DNA of 64,000 nucleotides from Thalassobacillus pellis (GTDB lineage: Bacteria; Bacillota; Bacilli; Bacillales; Halobacillaceae). Both the position numbers and the translations under genes were made by a program. Under the pieces are notes generated by a model. That model was not told where the DNA came from, did no database searches, and worked only from the letters and a program-made list of their open reading frames with translations. The stretch spans positions 1-64,000 of the forward strand of contig NZ_JAFBDO010000007.1 in the NCBI RefSeq assembly GCF_016908295.1, given 5' to 3'. The first letter of the stretch is position 1; the number at the start of each line of letters is the position of its first letter. Of this stretch, positions 48,482 to 60,098 are shown one piece after another.

Positions 48482-49489
48482 TTGGAAGAACAAGAACGAA
48501 TGATATCGAATGAATTGCAGGAACAAGATGCGTCCATTGAACTGAGCCTCCGTCCGCAGAGATTAAAGCAATATATTGGACAGGATAAGACAAAAAAGAA
48601 TCTTCAAATTTTTATAGAAGCAGCACGCATGAGAAATGAACCATTGGACCATGCTTTATTATATGGGCCTCCTGGCCTTGGAAAGACAACCCTTGCTTCA
48701 ATTATCGCAAATGAGATGGAAGTCGAATTCCGTACGACCTCTGGACCTGCGATAGAGCGTGCGGGTGACTTGGCTGCCATTCTGTCTTCGTTAGAGGCAG
48801 GAGACGTATTATTCATTGATGAAATTCACCGGCTGCCCCGGTCCGTGGAAGAGGTTCTCTATCCGGCAATGGAGGACTTTTGCCTGGATATCGTAATCGG
48901 AACCGGGCCAAGTGCCCGTTCCGTACGGCTTGACCTGCCTCCGTTCACATTAGTTGGAGCTACTACTAGGGCAGGCTTGCTGTCAGCCCCACTCAGGGAT
49001 CGGTTTGGTGTCTTAAGCAGATTGGAGTACTACGATACAAAGGACTTGTGTGACATCGTCGAGCGGACAGGGGATATATTTCAGGTTGGAATTGATCATG
49101 ATGCGGCAATAGAGGTTGCCAGAAGGTCCAGGGGAACACCGCGTATTGCTAACAGATTGCTGAAAAGAGTGAGGGACATTGCCCAGGTTAAAGGGGAAGA
49201 ACGAATTACCCTGGCAACTACTCAGGAGGCGCTCGAAATGCTCCAAGTCGATCCTGTCGGCCTTGATCACATTGATCATAAATTCCTGCTTGGTATTATG
49301 GATGGCTTTCAAGGCGGCCCTGTCGGACTGGATACGATTGCAGCCACTATTGGAGAAGAGTCTCAGACGATAGAGGATGTATATGAGCCCTTTCTGCTTC
49401 AAAGCGGGTTCATTCAGCGCACACCAAGAGGAAGGGTTGCTACGCCTAAAGCTTATCAGCATTTTCAACGGGAGGTGCCAGGTGCTTGA
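48482..49489 (+). CDS. ruvB: RuvB, Holliday junction branch-migration ATPase
   Basis: A 335-residue AAA+ motor. Walker [12 protein letters not shown] (about 61-71), Walker [11 protein letters not shown], sensor 1 LVGATTRAG, the arginine finger region APLRDRFG, and a C-terminal winged-helix domain ([13 protein letters not shown]). It begins at TTG 48482 behind GAGGAGGGGAG. It overlaps the next small gene by 4 nt. Confidence 0.98.
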   Translation: MEEQERMISNELQEQDASIELSLRPQRLKQYIGQDKTKKNLQIFIEAARMRNEPLDHALLYGPPGLGKTTLASIIANEMEVEFRTTSGPAIERAGDLAAILSSLEAGDVLFIDEIHRLPRSVEEVLYPAMEDFCLDIVIGTGPSARSVRLDLPPFTLVGATTRAGLLSAPLRDRFGVLSRLEYYDTKDLCDIVERTGDIFQVGIDHDAAIEVARRSRGTPRIANRLLKRVRDIAQVKGEERITLATTQEALEMLQVDPVGLDHIDHKFLLGIMDGFQGGPVGLDTIAATIGEESQTIEDVYEPFLLQSGFIQRTPRGRVATPKAYQHFQREVPGA

Positions 49490-49686
49490 CCGGCTTTGGA
49501 AAAATATTTATTGTAATAGGGGCCGTATTTATTATTATCGGCCTGTTATGGACTTTCATCGGGAAGCTTCCTGGTGATATCACCTTCAAAAAAGGGAATG
49601 TTACCTTTTATTTTCCGATTGTGACATCCATTGTAGTCAGTATAATACTTTCTTTGATTTTTTACTTTATTGGCAAAATCAGATGA
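49486..49686 (+). CDS. Small two-helix membrane protein, DUF2905 family
   Basis: 66 residues with two membrane helices ([20 protein letters not shown] and [19 protein letters not shown]) separated by the family block [18 protein letters not shown]. It starts at TTG 49486 inside the ruvB stop region, with GGGAGGTG 10 nt upstream, so it is coupled to ruvB. Its function is unknown; genes of this type sit between ruvB and queA in Bacillus. Confidence 0.88.
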   Translation: MTGFGKIFIVIGAVFIIIGLLWTFIGKLPGDITFKKGNVTFYFPIVTSIVVSIILSLIFYFIGKIR

Positions 49687-49705
49687 GTTCAGATAGGGGA
49701 TTGTT

Positions 49706-51887
<2,182 letters not shown>

Positions 51888-51902
51888 AGAGGGGGAATGA
51901 AA

Positions 51903-52166
51903 ATGGATGGATTACTCGGGTTGTTACCAATTATCCTGATGTTCGTCATTTTCTATTTCTTGTTGATTCGCCCACAACAAAAGAAACAAAAAAAGATACA
52001 GCAAATGCAAGCGGATCTTCAAAAAGGAAATAGAATCATTACAATCGGGGGGTTGCATGGCATCATCCATGCCATTGATGAAGGAACTATCGTAATCACA
52101 GTAGAAAATGGCACTAAACTGACCTTCGATCGCAGCGCAGTTCGTGAGGTACTTAATCAGGACTAA
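51903..52166 (+). CDS. yajC: YajC, preprotein translocase accessory subunit
   Basis: 87 residues. One membrane helix (LGLLPIILMFVIFYFLLI) and the stop-transfer RPQQKKQKK precede a small cytoplasmic domain (GNRIITIGGLHGIIHAID). It works with SecDF, which is encoded at 57 kb. ATG 51903 is preferred to ATG 51897 because the GGGGG ribosome-binding site ends at 51895. Confidence 0.94.
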   Translation: MDGLLGLLPIILMFVIFYFLLIRPQQKKQKKIQQMQADLQKGNRIITIGGLHGIIHAIDEGTIVITVENGTKLTFDRSAVREVLNQD

Positions 52167-52169
52167 AAG

Positions 52170-52205
52170 AAATGACTCCAGCATTACGCTGGAGTCATTT
52201 TTTCG
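52170..52205 (+). terminator. Bidirectional terminator between yajC and the convergent yrzE-like gene
   Basis: AAATGACTCCAGC (52170-52182) and GCTGGAGTCATTT (52188-52200) form a perfect stem with loop ATTAC. T runs are present on the + strand and As before the stem serve the minus strand. Confidence 0.92.
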
Positions 52206-52587
52206 TGCCTGACGTTGACGTGCTTCTGATATTAACACCAAGCATACCACCGATCAACGCAGCAGCAACCATACCAGTGAGGTAAGGCAGCTGTCCAAGT
52301 GATACCGTTTTATCAAGACCTAGATATTGATACAGCACAATAAACACCAAGAATGCACCACCAGTCATTAGTCCGTACATCCAGCCTTTCTCCTGCCCTC
52401 TGTGTCCAGCTGTAGCTCCACCGGTAAACAAAATCAGCAAAGCAAGGATTAATGACATCCAATTAAGTAAATTCGCATCGATTGCCGTAAACCGAAGCAG
52501 CAAGGCTAATACGAAACTGCTGGACAGCATAAGGATGAGAATGATTGCCAGCCCATATCCAAGCGCTTTCCATATGTCTTTGTTCAT
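52195..52587 (-). CDS. YrzE-like membrane protein (TIGR04086 type)
   Basis: 130 residues with four membrane helices and a GGATAGHRGQEKGWMYG loop typical for this family of Bacillus proteins. AAGGAGGGG lies before the minus-strand ATG. Its function is unknown. It is placed between yajC and the yetF-type gene, as yrzE in B. subtilis. Confidence 0.8.
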   Translation of the reverse strand: MNKDIWKALGYGLAIILILMLSSSFVLALLLRFTAIDANLLNWMSLILALLILFTGGATAGHRGQEKGWMYGLMTGGAFLVFIVLYQYLGLDKTVSLGQLPYLTGMVAAALIGGMLGVNIRSTSTSGTKK

Positions 52588-52708
52588 GACGCCCCTCCTT
52601 GTCTATTTTGTCCATACAATATATGTAGAAAACGATCCATATAGAAGCATATAATTTTATTCTCCATTGAATAGATATGTTAGAAAAGGCTGAAATGGGG
52701 ACAGGTTT

Positions 52709-54001
52709 ATGATTACGGGTATCGCTTTACTTATTTTTGTAATCAGTTACGGGCTGATTATGTCAGAAAAAATAAACCGCGCTCTCGTAGCAATATCAGG
52801 TGGGGTCTTACTTTTATTGACCAATGTCTATGAATGGGAGGATGCGTTCACCCACTACATCGACTGGAATACAATCGCATTACTGTTTGCCATGATGGTC
52901 CTGGTGGCTATTACGAGAAAAACGGGAATCTTTGAATATATAGCAATTCGGTTTGCACAGCTTGTAAAAGGGAGACCGGTTCCATTATTGGCTGGAACAG
53001 CAGTACTTACTGCATTCGGATCTGCATTGTTGGATAATGTAACAACAGTCCTCTTATTCGTGCCAATTCTTCTAACGTTGACTAAACAACTACAATTACC
53101 TGCTTTTCCTTATCTGATTACTACCATTTTCAGTGCTAATATTGGTGGAACAGCAACATTGATAGGGGATCCCCCTAACATCATGATCGGCCAGGCGGTT
53201 TCTCATTTCACGTTTGTATCATTTATTGTTCATCTTGCGCCAGTCGTAGTGGTCATTTTTGGGTTTACCCTTCTGGGACTTATTGTGTTGTTTAGAAAAA
53301 AGCTAGTATACCAGCCTGAAAAGGTGAAGCTTCTGATGGATTTAAGGGCTTCGGAATATTTGAAGAGGACTCCTATGCTCTATCAATCTGTTTCCGTATT
53401 GGGGTTAACCATGGCAGGTTTTTTAATGCACCCATTCATCCATGTGGAACTGACGACTATAGCTGTGTGTGCTGCTGTCCTCCTGCTGCTTTTAACAGAT
53501 AATGAGGTGGCCAGTGAAAAGGTTTTCCAGGAGGTAGAGTGGATAACCCTCTTTTTCTTTATCGGGCTGTTCATGCTGGTGGGAGGCCTTGAGCAGGTGG
53601 GAATCATTGATGAAGTTGCCCGGGGGTTAATGTGGGTATCTGGAGGAGATCTTCCTGTTACATCATTGCTAGTCTTATGGAGTGCCGGCCTGTTATCCGG
53701 AATCATAGACAATATCCCATTTGTTGCTGCAATGATTCCAGTCATCGAAGAATTAAAGGGATACGGTATGATGAACCTTGATCCCGTATGGTGGTCCCTT
53801 GCCTTGGGGGCATGCCTTGGGGGGAACGGTACTTTATTAGGTGCCTCTGCAAATGTTGTGGTTGCAGGTTTGGCTGCCCGTGAAAAGGAAGAGATTTCTT
53901 TCTTTCATTTTTTAATTTACGGGATTCCTGTTCTGTTCTTTTCATTGCTTATCGCCACAATTTACATCTATTTCCGCTACCTTGTCGCCTTTTTATCATA
54001 A
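52709..54001 (+). CDS. ArsB/NhaD-type ion transporter
   Basis: 430 residues with about eleven membrane helices and the marks of the ion transporter (IT) superfamily: ALLDNVTTVLLFVP and NIGGTATLIGDPPNIMIG in the first half, and the repeat DNIPFVAAMIPVI with GGNGTLLGASANVV in the second. This internal duplication forms two re-entrant loops. Substrates in the group include arsenite, sodium/proton and dicarboxylates. No arsR or arsC is near, so arsenic resistance is not supported. The gene is absent at this place in B. subtilis. Confidence 0.85.
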   Translation: MITGIALLIFVISYGLIMSEKINRALVAISGGVLLLLTNVYEWEDAFTHYIDWNTIALLFAMMVLVAITRKTGIFEYIAIRFAQLVKGRPVPLLAGTAVLTAFGSALLDNVTTVLLFVPILLTLTKQLQLPAFPYLITTIFSANIGGTATLIGDPPNIMIGQAVSHFTFVSFIVHLAPVVVVIFGFTLLGLIVLFRKKLVYQPEKVKLLMDLRASEYLKRTPMLYQSVSVLGLTMAGFLMHPFIHVELTTIAVCAAVLLLLLTDNEVASEKVFQEVEWITLFFFIGLFMLVGGLEQVGIIDEVARGLMWVSGGDLPVTSLLVLWSAGLLSGIIDNIPFVAAMIPVIEELKGYGMMNLDPVWWSLALGACLGGNGTLLGASANVVVAGLAAREKEEISFFHFLIYGIPVLFFSLLIATIYIYFRYLVAFLS

Positions 54002-54095
54002 GTATAGAACCTTCATGCTAAAGGCGGATAAAATACAGATTTTGGGATATCTTAACGGTTGTATAGCATACAAAACAACCGGGGGATGACAGCGC

Positions 54096-54764
54096 GTGGG
54101 CTTTGATATAAGCACAATTTTAATTCGCACATTATTAACATATATTCTCATATTATTGATTCTTCGTCTGATGGGGAAAAGGGAGATTGGTGAGCTGAGC
54201 GTACTGGATCTCGTGGTATTTGTCATGCTCGCAGAGATTGCAGTTTTTTCTATAGAGGAGCCTGATAAATCCATCTTTCATGCGATATTACCGATGGCGG
54301 TACTTTTACTGATTCAGAGAGTCACAGCTTTCATGTCCTTGAAAAGTCAAAGATTTCGGGAATGGTTCGATGGCAGACCAAAATTTATTATCAAACACGG
54401 AAAAGTAGATGAATATGAAATGAAAAAGCAGCGCTATAACTTCAATGATCTGATGCTCCAGCTCAGAGAAAAAGATATATACAGCATCCAGGATGTGGAG
54501 TATGCTATTCTCGAACCTACTGGGAAGCTGTCTGTCCTGGAAAGGGATGAGAATAATTCAGAGCATACGACCGGTTATTCCATACCCTTGATTGCAGACG
54601 GTCTGATCCAGTACGACTCTTTAAAGAAAGTGAAAAAGAATAAAAGCTGGCTGCTTAACGAGCTTAAAAAGCAAGGCTATAATACAGAAGAGGAAATTTC
54701 ATTCTGTTCCATTGATGAAAATGGAGTTTTGTTTTTTGACCAGAAAGATGAATACACAGAATAA
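54096..54764 (+). CDS. YetF-type (DUF421) membrane protein
   Basis: 222 residues. Three membrane helices lie in the first ~85 residues (ILIRTLLTYILILLILRLMG with the RLMGKREIGELS motif), followed by a soluble alpha/beta DUF421 domain containing RQ-like FNDLMLQLREKDIYSIQDVEYAILEP. Relatives are YetF and YrbG of B. subtilis. It begins at GTG 54096 behind GGGGGATGA. Confidence 0.85.
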   Translation: MGFDISTILIRTLLTYILILLILRLMGKREIGELSVLDLVVFVMLAEIAVFSIEEPDKSIFHAILPMAVLLLIQRVTAFMSLKSQRFREWFDGRPKFIIKHGKVDEYEMKKQRYNFNDLMLQLREKDIYSIQDVEYAILEPTGKLSVLERDENNSEHTTGYSIPLIADGLIQYDSLKKVKKNKSWLLNELKKQGYNTEEEISFCSIDENGVLFFDQKDEYTE

Positions 54765-54765
54765 C

Positions 54766-54815
54766 AGAGGGTGTTCTGAAGCGTTAAACCTACTTCAGAA
54801 CACCCTCTATTGTCT
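54766..54815 (+). terminator. Bidirectional terminator between the yetF-type gene and spoVB
   Basis: A perfect 16-bp stem, AGAGGGTGTTCTGAAG (54766-54781) with CTTCAGAACACCCTCT (54793-54808). It lies between convergent genes and can serve both. Confidence 0.9.
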
Positions 54816-54824
54816 TTGGTATAT

Positions 54825-56378
54825 TCATTTAATTAACTTTTTGAAGAAAGGTACTTGTTTTAATTCTTCTTTTGTAATGAATTTTAAAATAAATAACAAA
54901 ACAATATATAGAATGGATAAAATCACGCCGATCAGTAGAAAGAGAGAATGCTCGGACATGTTATAATGGAATACTTCTTTCATTTTCGTTCCGACCCACC
55001 ACGTCAGTCCGATCAGTAAAGCCATTTTAGTCAAATCTCCGAAAGGTATCCTGAATTTAATTGCCTGCATCAATGCTGCTAAATGAAGGAAAGTGACCAC
55101 TAGTACTCCTACAACAATTGCTATCGCTACACCTCTTATTCCAAAGGATGCCTGTGAGGCAAGGCCGACTAATACCGTGAACTTTACAACAGCTCCTATC
55201 AAGCTGTTCCACATTGCAGCTTTAGCTAAATCCAGTGCCTGCAAAGCTGCCTGCAAAGGGGACTGAATATATAGCAATAAAAAGAATGGTGCCATCAGCG
55301 CGAGCATATAAGCTGCATTGTTAGTTCCATACATCCATTGGAGTATCGTAGGGGCGAAACTGGTCAGTAAGATTGTAGCAAGACCACCGGAGGCAAAAGA
55401 TAGTCTGATGGACTGGTGGATACGATAATGGATAAGCTGCATCTGATTTTTCGCACTTGCCTCACTGATGGAAGGAACTAAAGCGACTGATAAAGAATGG
55501 GTTATGAAAGAAGGCATGACAAGCAGTGGGAGAATATAGCCTGCCAGCTCTCCATATTGTTTTGTGGCAATTACCGTAGTAATACCAGCAAGCGCAAGGC
55601 TTTGAGCTACCAATATCGGTTCCAGGAACAAAGAAACAGACCCAATCAGACGGCTTCCCGTGGTTGGAATAGCTATGGATAACAATTCATTCAATGTTTG
55701 TTTTCCAGATTGGAGGTAGTTCATAAACTTTCTGCGCATTTTGAATCTTTTTTTCAAAGAAAACATGTGAAGCATAAACAGCAAGGAAGCAAGTTCACCA
55801 AGAATAACGGAAACCATTGCCCCTGCAGCGGCGTATTCAAGTCCATAAGGAAGCATCAATTTAGTCAAAAAGGCTACAGAGAGTATACGGACGATCTGTT
55901 CAATGACCATAGAAAACGCCTGTGGTTTCATGTTCTGTCTGCCCTGGAAGTATCCGCGAAGGACGGAGGAAATCGCTATAATCGGTACAATAGGCGCGAT
56001 GATAAGCAACGGCACCAATGTCCTTGAATCTGTAAGGAGATGACCTGCAACCCAAGGGGCAAACAAGAACATCAGGCTTGTAAAAAAGATACTCAGAATC
56101 CCGGTAATGGCCAAGGATACCACCAGGATACGCTTTATTTTTTGTACATCTCCTTCTGCATCTGCTTCTGCTACACGTTTGGAAATCGCGACAGGCAGTC
56201 CGAATTGGGTCAATGTGATAGCCAATATCAAGGTCGGGACAGCCATCATGTACAATCCAACACCCTCTTCTCCCATCACACGTGCAAGAACAATACGGTT
56301 CACGAACCCTAAAAGTCGTGTGATCATTCCGGCTGCTATTAATATCAGCGTCCCCTGAAGAAATGTTTGCTTGGTCAT
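54825..56378 (-). CDS. spoVB: SpoVB, lipid flippase-type protein for spore cortex
   Basis: A 517-residue protein with about fourteen membrane helices of the MOP/MviN superfamily. The N-terminus (KQTFLQGTLILIAAGMITRL, GEEGVGLYMM) is typical of SpoVB. It is needed for cortex peptidoglycan synthesis, presumably by moving lipid II or a related precursor across the forespore outer membrane. The ATG at 56378 matches the family start. A GAAGG lies 15-20 nt upstream, so the ribosome-binding site is not strong. It is convergent with the yetF-type gene and divergent from comN. Confidence 0.94.
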   Translation of the reverse strand: MTKQTFLQGTLILIAAGMITRLLGFVNRIVLARVMGEEGVGLYMMAVPTLILAITLTQFGLPVAISKRVAEADAEGDVQKIKRILVVSLAITGILSIFFTSLMFLFAPWVAGHLLTDSRTLVPLLIIAPIVPIIAISSVLRGYFQGRQNMKPQAFSMVIEQIVRILSVAFLTKLMLPYGLEYAAAGAMVSVILGELASLLFMLHMFSLKKRFKMRRKFMNYLQSGKQTLNELLSIAIPTTGSRLIGSVSLFLEPILVAQSLALAGITTVIATKQYGELAGYILPLLVMPSFITHSLSVALVPSISEASAKNQMQLIHYRIHQSIRLSFASGGLATILLTSFAPTILQWMYGTNNAAYMLALMAPFFLLLYIQSPLQAALQALDLAKAAMWNSLIGAVVKFTVLVGLASQASFGIRGVAIAIVVGVLVVTFLHLAALMQAIKFRIPFGDLTKMALLIGLTWWVGTKMKEVFHYNMSEHSLFLLIGVILSILYIVLLFILKFITKEELKQVPFFKKLIK

Positions 56379-56412
56379 GGCTAACGACCTGCCTTCTCAA
56401 AGTGATAAAATT

Positions 56413-56433
56413 CATATACAATGAATGTATATG
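56413..56433. promoter_or_regulatory. Perfect palindrome in the spoVB-comN divergent spacer
   Basis: CATATACA-ATGAA-TGTATATG is a perfect 8-bp inverted repeat with a 5-nt centre. It overlaps TACAAT (56417-56422), a -10-like hexamer 17 bp after TTCTCA (56394-56399) for comN, so it could be an operator. No known regulator was matched. Confidence 0.45.
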
Positions 56434-56499
56434 CGAAAGAGGTGGCCAAGCATGACAGGCATTTAAGACAGGGGTTGCCCGATCGTAAGGAGGAAGCGC

Positions 56500-56808
56500 A
56501 TGGAAACTAGAAAGCCGGTGAGTTTCTGGAAAAAACAAGTCAGTCCTGTAATTCAAAGTAAGGTGGAGGAATTCCAGCATATGGGCTATTCCAAAGCTGA
56601 AAGTGAAGATGTTTGGCAATGCATGAAGAAGAAGGTGTGGAAAGGAGATCCGGCAAAAAACTTACATGAAGTAGTCCAAGATATTTTGCACTTGAACACT
56701 TCCATTTACATAAGCTACTTGACTGTACAGGCCCATCAGGAAGATGATTTAATGGCATCGATTGCAGCACTCCAGCCTGACAATGGAAAAGACAGCAGGA
56801 AAGAATAA
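56500..56808 (+). CDS. comN: ComN-type post-transcriptional regulator
   Basis: A 102-residue mainly helical protein of the Bacillus post-transcriptional regulator family, which acts on comE mRNA and binds DivIVA in B. subtilis. Conserved stretch VEEFQHMGYSKAESEDVW, followed by LHEVVQDILHLNTSIYISYLT. It starts at ATG 56500 behind AAGGAGG. In B. subtilis it also lies beside spoVB. Confidence 0.85.
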   Translation: METRKPVSFWKKQVSPVIQSKVEEFQHMGYSKAESEDVWQCMKKKVWKGDPAKNLHEVVQDILHLNTSIYISYLTVQAHQEDDLMASIAALQPDNGKDSRKE

Positions 56809-56820
56809 ATATAGGAAAGT

Positions 56821-56850
56821 TTGACACTCACTATGAAAGATTTCTATAAT
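56821..56850 (+). promoter_or_regulatory. Strong sigma-A promoter for secDF
   Basis: A perfect TTGACA (56821-56826), 18-bp spacer and perfect TATAAT (56845-56850). The leader to secDF is about 165 nt and contains two near-identical 11-bp direct repeats (AGGCAGGGCCT at 56897, AGGCAGGACCT at 56930). Confidence 0.88.
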
Positions 56851-57023
56851 AATGCTATTGGTAAAATGTGAAAATAGAGCGTATGCAGCGGTACGAGGCA
56901 GGGCCTGACATCAAAGAAGCCAACATGCCAGGCAGGACCTTGTACCCTCTTTATGTCATTAGGCATATTACATCTTACAGGAAGCTGCATCTTTGCGAGT
57001 CAATAAAGGGGGAGCAATGTGGT

Positions 57024-59300
57024 ATGGTAAAAAGAGGCCGTATCGTAGCCTTTTTTCTTGTAGTATTAATCTTGGCAGGAACAATTGGCGGTACGATCAC
57101 AGGGATAACGAAGGATATAAAGCTTGGCCTGGATTTGCAGGGCGGGTTTGAAATTTTATATGAAGTTGAGCCACTGGATGAAGGGCAGGAAGTGAATCGT
57201 CAGGTTCTGGAATCAACCGTCCGTTCCTTGCAAGAGCGTGTCAACGTTCTTGGTATCAGTGAGACAAACATCAGTATCGAAGAGCCGAACCGGATTCGTG
57301 TTCAGCTTGCCGGAGTAGAAGACCAGGCGGAAGCAAGAGAATTACTGTCAACAACCGCCCAGCTTTCATTCCGTGATGTTACTGGAAAAAAGTATATGGA
57401 TGGTTCTGACCTGGTTGAAGGAAGTGCTGCACAGTCCTACTCCCAAACGAATGCTCCAGTAGTCACTTTGGAAGTGAAGGATCCAGATAAGTTTTATCAG
57501 GTATCAAAAAAAATCAGCAATATGCCACAGGATTCTTCCACTCCTTATCCAGATGACCTCATGGTAATTTGGATGGATTATGATGAAGAGACTTCTTTTG
57601 CTGAAGAATATGGAAAAAAAGATCCCAAATACATATCGGCACCCGGCTTTAGCGATGGTCCGATCCGCAGTAAGCAAATTATGATTACAGGAGATTTCAC
57701 CCCTGAGTCTGCCCAGCGCCTGGCGGATATTTTGAATGCCGGATCATTGCCGGTTGACCTGGAGGAGATGTACTCCACATCTGTAGGTGCCCAGTTTGGC
57801 GAACAAGCGATGACGAAAACAATAATTGCAGGGGTCATCGGTATAGCATTGATTTTCATTTATATGATGCTTTATTACCGTTTCCCGGGTGTTATTGCGA
57901 CGGTGACACTAAGTGTTTATATTTATATGATTCTGCTTGTTTTCGAATGGATGAATGGTGTATTGACCTTGCCGGGTATTGCCGCCTTGATTCTGGGTGT
58001 AGGTATGGCAGTTGATGCCAATATCATTACCTATGAACGGATTCAGGAAGAGATCAAGTCCGGAAAGTCGGTTATGGCTGCTTTCAAAGCAGGGAACAGC
58101 CGCTCCCTCTCCACAATATTTGATGCGAATATAACTACCTTAATTGCGGCAGTTGTATTATTCATGTTTGGTACAAGCTCCGTAAAAGGATTTGCAACAA
58201 TGTTGATCGTGAGCATTCTGGTGAGTTTTATTACCTCCGTTTATGGAACCAGGTTCTTCTTAGGTTTGTGGGTAAAAAGCAGATTCCTGAGTAAACGGCC
58301 GGCTTGGTTTGGTGTGAAGTCTAAAGATATTAAGGATATAGCAGATGGAGAGGAATACGATGCCAAGTTTCTTGGGCGCAAATTTGATTTTGTTTCCGTC
58401 AGGAAGAGATTTTTCACTATCTCCATTATTATTGCAGTGGCAGGTGTCATAGCCCTTTCAACCATGCGTTTGAATTTAGGCATTGACTTTACGAGTGGTT
58501 CACGGGTATCCATCATGACAGATGGGGAAGTGAATGCGGAACAGGTAGAGGAAACATTTGAAGAACAGTTCAATATCACTCCGAAACAAGTTGTCATCTC
58601 TGGCGATGAGAATGATATTGCTGTTTTGAGGTTTGAACGTGTACTAAATCAGGATGAAATCAATAAAGTGAAGACTTACTACAATGATAAGTTCGGAAGC
58701 GAACCGAATGTCAGCACAGTATCTCCGATAGTGGGGCAGGAGTTGGCTAAGAATGCAGCCTTATCTATCCTATATGCTTCTATCGGTATCATAATCTATG
58801 TCACCATCCGTTTCGAATTCTTTTTCGCTATAACGGCAATCATTGCACTATTGCACGATGCCTTCTTAATGCTGGTGTTGTTCAGTATCACTCAGCTGGA
58901 ATTCGACATTACGATTATTGCTGCTATCCTGACAATCGTCGGTTACTCCGTAAATGATACGATTGTTACTTTTGACAGGATAAGGGAAAACATTCAACGC
59001 AGAAAGAAAGTAAAATCGTTCAGTGAACTTGCTGAAATAGTTAATAAGAGTTTGATGGAGACACTTGGAAGAAGTATCAATACAGTACTGACCGTTGTAT
59101 TTGCGGCAGTGATGCTGTTGTCCTTCGGTGCTACCTCCATAACGAACTTTTCCTTTGCACTTGTCGTAGGATTACTCGCAGGTACCTATTCTTCCTTGTT
59201 TATCGCCTCCCAATTGTGGCTGGTATGGCGTGGAAGAAATATTAAAAACAACCCTATAAGCTTCGAGAAAAAGAAAAATACTGGCGGCCCTCAAGTATAA
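57024..59300 (+). CDS. secDF: SecDF, fused protein-export membrane protein
   Basis: 758 residues with twelve membrane helices in a natural SecD-SecF fusion, as in B. subtilis (737). The SecD half has GLDLQGGFEILYEV (about 33-46), a large P1 head with SVRSLQERVNVLG-type sequence, and LGVGMAVDANIITYERI. The SecF half starts near residue 460 with LNLGIDFTSGSRV and GYSVNDTIVTFDRIREN. It uses proton-motive force to finish secretion through SecYEG. ATG 57024 with AAAGGGGGAG is chosen; an in-frame GTG at 56868 would add 52 unlike residues and has no ribosome-binding site. Confidence 0.97.
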   Translation: MVKRGRIVAFFLVVLILAGTIGGTITGITKDIKLGLDLQGGFEILYEVEPLDEGQEVNRQVLESTVRSLQERVNVLGISETNISIEEPNRIRVQLAGVEDQAEARELLSTTAQLSFRDVTGKKYMDGSDLVEGSAAQSYSQTNAPVVTLEVKDPDKFYQVSKKISNMPQDSSTPYPDDLMVIWMDYDEETSFAEEYGKKDPKYISAPGFSDGPIRSKQIMITGDFTPESAQRLADILNAGSLPVDLEEMYSTSVGAQFGEQAMTKTIIAGVIGIALIFIYMMLYYRFPGVIATVTLSVYIYMILLVFEWMNGVLTLPGIAALILGVGMAVDANIITYERIQEEIKSGKSVMAAFKAGNSRSLSTIFDANITTLIAAVVLFMFGTSSVKGFATMLIVSILVSFITSVYGTRFFLGLWVKSRFLSKRPAWFGVKSKDIKDIADGEEYDAKFLGRKFDFVSVRKRFFTISIIIAVAGVIALSTMRLNLGIDFTSGSRVSIMTDGEVNAEQVEETFEEQFNITPKQVVISGDENDIAVLRFERVLNQDEINKVKTYYNDKFGSEPNVSTVSPIVGQELAKNAALSILYASIGIIIYVTIRFEFFFAITAIIALLHDAFLMLVLFSITQLEFDITIIAAILTIVGYSVNDTIVTFDRIRENIQRRKKVKSFSELAEIVNKSLMETLGRSINTVLTVVFAAVMLLSFGATSITNFSFALVVGLLAGTYSSLFIASQLWLVWRGRNIKNNPISFEKKKNTGGPQV

Positions 59301-59396
59301 TACCGTCGCTCTTGGGATACGGGACATAAGTAAAACAACGATATCAGAAACGAACGATTAAAATTAAATCGTATTTACGCAGAGCATTAGCGTAAT

Positions 59397-59515
59397 CCAA
59401 ATACGCAGACCCCCTGCGGGAACAGCGCGAGTCGAAGATCCAATTGGTCAAGTGATCTTCTTGACCAATTGAGCTGAGGCCGTGCCCGCGAAAAGCGAAG
59501 TATTTGGACGGAGCG
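59397..59515 (+). repeat. Dispersed structured intergenic repeat, copy 3 (best preserved)
   Basis: An imperfect palindrome of nested stems. The outer CCAAATAC pairs with GTATTTGG, an inner CCTGCGGG faces GTGCCCGCG, and the core CAATTGGTCAAG pairs with CTTGACCAATTG. Shared blocks with 10981-11100 include GGGAACAGCGCGAG-type sequence and GAAGATCCA. It has no coding capacity. The 59301-59750 spacer also holds a terminator at 59532 but no gene. Confidence 0.8.
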
Positions 59516-59531
59516 GTGGTCTCACACCCAT

Positions 59532-59579
59532 ATAATCCGAACATATTTCAAGGAAATTGTTCGGATTATTTTATATTTT
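59532..59579 (+). terminator. Terminator downstream of secDF and the repeat
   Basis: ATAATCCGAACA (59532-59543) pairs with TGTTCGGATTAT (59558-59569), followed by TTTATATTTT. Confidence 0.85.
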
Positions 59580-59750
59580 ATCAAGCATTCTCCCAGACCC
59601 TTCTTATGTACTAATCCACTCTATATAGCGGAGAACTGCAGGGTTACATCCATAATTAAACAGAGCTTTGGTTAAAATGATGGACGCCCGGGTATTATCT
59701 ATAGTAAAGGAAAACTGTTTAAATTGCCGTTTTGGAAAGGAGGGAGAGGG

Positions 59751-60080
59751 ATGAAAGCGCAATCTTATTGGATTTTGGCTCTATTATTTGCATTATTGAT
59801 TGCTATATTTGCGGTAATCAATGTTGACCCCGTGGAGGTCAATTACCTATTCGGAACAGGTGAGGCACCGTTAATAATCATCATTTTAGCCTCTGTCCTG
59901 ATGGGCGGGATAGTAACGGCTGCGGCAGGGTCAGTGCGAGTATTTCGTTTAAAAAAAGAAGTGAGACATTTGAAAAATTCCAAAAAGGCTGATAAGACAG
60001 CTATTGAAGAGAGTAACGATTACTCTGAAGGTACTAAGGGCCATGCGGGCGATTCAGAGGATTTTTCCAGACAGCCATAA
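59751..60080 (+). CDS. LapA-domain membrane protein (YrvD-like)
   Basis: 109 residues with two membrane helices (WILALLFALLIAIFAVINVD and IIILASVLMGGIVTAAAG) joined by VNYLFGTGEAP, the pattern of LapA/DUF1049. A charged cytoplasmic tail follows. ATG 59751 lies behind AAAGGAGGGAG; an in-frame start at 59724 precedes that site. Its function is unknown. The position before recJ matches yrvD of B. subtilis. Confidence 0.85.
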   Translation: MKAQSYWILALLFALLIAIFAVINVDPVEVNYLFGTGEAPLIIIILASVLMGGIVTAAAGSVRVFRLKKEVRHLKNSKKADKTAIEESNDYSEGTKGHAGDSEDFSRQP

Positions 60081-60098
60081 TTAATAGATTAGTCTAAT

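Noticed and set aside
52709-54001. Arsenite efflux pump arsB
   Set aside because: The fold matches ArsB/NhaD generally, but no arsR, arsC or arsA gene accompanies it, so a specific arsenic function is unsupported.
56868-57023. 52-residue N-terminal extension of SecDF
   Set aside because: The GTG has no ribosome-binding site, the extension lacks similarity to SecD N-termini, and ATG 57024 has a good site and the usual SecD start.
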